DNA from: a bacterium
Lineage (GTDB): Bacteria > Spirochaetota > JAHITG01
DNA: 6,400 nucleotides
Direction: 5' to 3'
NCBI GenBank assembly: GCA_028711675.1
Contig: JAQTRT010000188.1
Location: forward strand, 1-6,400
Under the pieces are notes generated by a model. It did no database searches. It had not been told where the DNA came from and saw only the letters and a program-made list of their open reading frames with translations. Within the stretch, counting starts at the first letter, position 1. Every line of letters starts with the position of its first letter. A program made the translations under genes and the position numbers. This document shows positions 4,588 through 6,400 of this stretch, one piece after another.

Positions 4588-6400
4588 ATGGAAAGTTATA
4601 CCTACCAGCATGACATCAATAAGATTATCCACGGCGATCACCATGACCCTTTCCTGGTTCTGGGCATGCATAACCTGAAAATGAAGGATAAGGACTGCCT
4701 GATCGTCAGGGCCTTTTTACCGGATTCGCGGGAAGCCAGTGTCCTTCATTTAAAAACGAAAAAAGAATACCCGATGCAGCAGGTCAATAAGGAAGGTTTT
4801 TTTATCGCTCTGATCGAAGATGTGAAAGAGTTCTTTTTATATAAATTAAAGATTACGAATCATGAGGGTATTACCTGGGAGACCGTGGATCCTTACCGGT
4901 TCCTTCCCGTACTCACGGACTTTGACCTTCACCTGTTCAAAGAAGGGAATAACTACATGGTCTACAGAAAGATGGGCGCACGTGTGATGACCATTGACCA
5001 GGTCGATGGCGTTTATTTTGCCGTATGGGCGCCCAATGCCAGAAGGGTAAGTGTGATAGGCAGTTTTAACAACTGGGACGGGAGGCGTCATCCCATGCGC
5101 GTACTCGGTGGGTCCGGTATCTGGGAGATCTTCATGCCCGGGCTGAAGGAAGGTGACATCTATAAGTATGAGATAAAGACCCAGCAGGGGCATCTTTATC
5201 TGAAAGCCGATCCTTACGGTTATTATCATGAAGTAAGACCGAAGAACGCATCCATTGTATATGATATCAGTAAACACAAGTGGAAGGATCAGGAATGGAT
5301 CGAGAGAAGGAAAAGGACCAATTGGCAGGAATCACCCATGTCCATCTATGAAGTTCATCTGGGCTCATGGATCCGGAGCCCGGACGATCCGGAAAAGTTC
5401 CTTGATTACAGGGACCTGGCCCATAAACTCTGTGATTATGTGAAGAAGCTGGGATATACGCATGTGGAATTCCTCCCTGTGGCTGAACATCCCCTGGATA
5501 TCTCCTGGGGTTACCAGGTACTGGGGTATTTTGCGCCCAGCAGCCGGTATGGCGAACCTGCGGATTTCATGTATCTGGTGGATCATTTTCATCAGAATAA
5601 TATCGGCGTGATCCTGGACTGGGTCCCGGCCCATTTTCCCAGGGATGACCACGGCATCGGCTGGTTCGATGGAACGGCCTTGTATGAGCACGCGGACCCG
5701 CGCAAGGGCGAACATCCGGACTGGGGGACCAAGATATTTAATTTCGGCAGGAACGAGGTCCAGAATTTTCTGCTCTCTAACACTTTCTTCTGGTTTGATG
5801 AATACCATATCGACGGACTGCGGGTGGATGCCGTAGCTTCCATGTTGTACCTGGATTATGGAAGGAAGAACGGGGAGTGGGTGCCGAACAAGTTCGGCGG
5901 CAAGGAGAACATAGAGGCCATTGAGTTCATGAAAAAACTGAATACCCTTGTGCACGGAAAATTCCCCGGCATTATGATGATCGCGGAAGAATCAACGGCC
6001 TGGGCCGGGGTCTCCAAGCCAACTTATACAGGCGGATTGGGTTTTACCTTTAAATGGAACATGGGCTGGATGAACGATACTCTCGTGTATATATCCAAGG
6101 ATCCGATATACCGGAAGTTCCATCATGGTACCCTGACCTTTTCTTTGATCTATGCTTTTCACGAGAATTTTATCCTGGTCCTTTCCCATGACGAGATCGT
6201 GCACGGGAAGGGATCCATGATCAACAAGATGCCAGGTGATTACTGGCAAAAATTCGCCAATTTAAGGCTGTTGTACGGTTATATGTATACCCATCCGGGA
6301 AAGAAACTCCTTTTTATGGGCAATGATTTCGGCCAGTTCAGCGAATGGAACTGCACCAGGAGCCTGGACTGGCATTTACTGGACAATGATCTGCACCGAA
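4588..6400 (+). CDS. glgB: 1,4-alpha-glucan (glycogen) branching enzyme, partial (C-terminus beyond right edge)
   Basis: GlgB is a cytoplasmic GH13 enzyme that cuts an alpha-1,4 glucan chain and rejoins it by an alpha-1,6 bond, creating branches in glycogen. 604 codons are visible against about 730 in E. coli, so roughly 120 residues (the end of the barrel and the C-terminal beta-domain) are missing. The N-terminus has two CBM48-type modules: N1 at about 15-105, with HHDPFLVLGMH, and a second at about 128-220, with YFAVWAPNARRVSVIGSFNNWDG. The GH13 regions follow: WGYQVLGYFAPSSRYG (307-322), region I DWVPAH (344-349), region II DGLRVDAV with nucleophile Asp414, region III IAEEST with the acid/base Glu at 467 or 468, and region IV SHDE with Asp535. 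AAAAGGAG ends 5 nt before ATG 4588, which supports this start. No clear promoter is seen in the preceding 200 bp; it may have its own promoter within or beside the inverted repeat, or rely on read-through. Confidence 0.97.
   Translation, partial: MESYTYQHDINKIIHGDHHDPFLVLGMHNLKMKDKDCLIVRAFLPDSREASVLHLKTKKEYPMQQVNKEGFFIALIEDVKEFFLYKLKITNHEGITWETVDPYRFLPVLTDFDLHLFKEGNNYMVYRKMGARVMTIDQVDGVYFAVWAPNARRVSVIGSFNNWDGRRHPMRVLGGSGIWEIFMPGLKEGDIYKYEIKTQQGHLYLKADPYGYYHEVRPKNASIVYDISKHKWKDQEWIERRKRTNWQESPMSIYEVHLGSWIRSPDDPEKFLDYRDLAHKLCDYVKKLGYTHVEFLPVAEHPLDISWGYQVLGYFAPSSRYGEPADFMYLVDHFHQNNIGVILDWVPAHFPRDDHGIGWFDGTALYEHADPRKGEHPDWGTKIFNFGRNEVQNFLLSNTFFWFDEYHIDGLRVDAVASMLYLDYGRKNGEWVPNKFGGKENIEAIEFMKKLNTLVHGKFPGIMMIAEESTAWAGVSKPTYTGGLGFTFKWNMGWMNDTLVYISKDPIYRKFHHGTLTFSLIYAFHENFILVLSHDEIVHGKGSMINKMPGDYWQKFANLRLLYGYMYTHPGKKLLFMGNDFGQFSEWNCTRSLDWHLLDNDLHR

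Noticed and set aside
5365..5955. 196-codon minus-strand open frame opposite glgB
   Set aside because: It is an antisense shadow of the GlgB catalytic domain; no independent coding evidence.
4588..6400. Part of a visible glycogen operon
   Set aside because: Only glgB is visible; no glgA, glgC, glgP or glgX sequence lies in the window, and the upstream gene is an envelope protein.

Overview
The window reads as chromosomal DNA from a Gram-negative (diderm), probably uncultured or environmental bacterium. The diderm call rests on an exported protein with a C-terminal OmpA-like peptidoglycan-binding domain. The two intergenic repeat families (a 'ggggacggtgcttgac' type and a 'gccacgaaggcacaaaggcac' type) resemble, from memory only, repeats in Desulfobacterota, Nitrospirota and similar genomes, so the lineage is a weak inference. 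Four protein genes are present and two of them run off the window.

Layout. (1) Positions 1-1876, minus strand: the first 625 codons of elongation factor G (fusA), C-terminus cut off by the left edge. (2) Positions 1877-2228: a 352-bp AT-rich divergent intergenic region. It holds a putative fusA promoter, a repeat element (22-bp perfect inverted arms whose right arm lies inside a perfect 51-bp tandem duplication), and a good sigma70-type promoter for the rightward genes. (3) Positions 2229-4385, plus strand: a two-gene unit made of a single-domain PilZ protein (putative c-di-GMP receptor) and, 15 bp later in the same reading frame, a 606-residue exported protein with a PQQ-type beta-propeller, a Pro-rich linker, a small unassigned domain and an OmpA C-terminal domain. 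(4) Positions 4386-4587: an intergenic region mostly filled by a 142-bp imperfect inverted repeat. (5) Positions 4588-6400, plus strand: glycogen branching enzyme (glgB), first 604 codons, cut by the right edge.

How the genes relate. The PilZ and propeller-OmpA genes look co-transcribed and probably translationally coupled, so a c-di-GMP-linked role at the cell envelope is a reasonable inference. fusA and glgB are conserved housekeeping/metabolic genes with no evident functional link to that pair. fusA is not preceded by rpsG/rpsL as in a str operon, so it may be a separate or second EF-G copy. I do not see a defence system, CRISPR array, transposase gene or RNA gene. The points most worth following are the repeat structures and the propeller-OmpA fusion with its PilZ partner.
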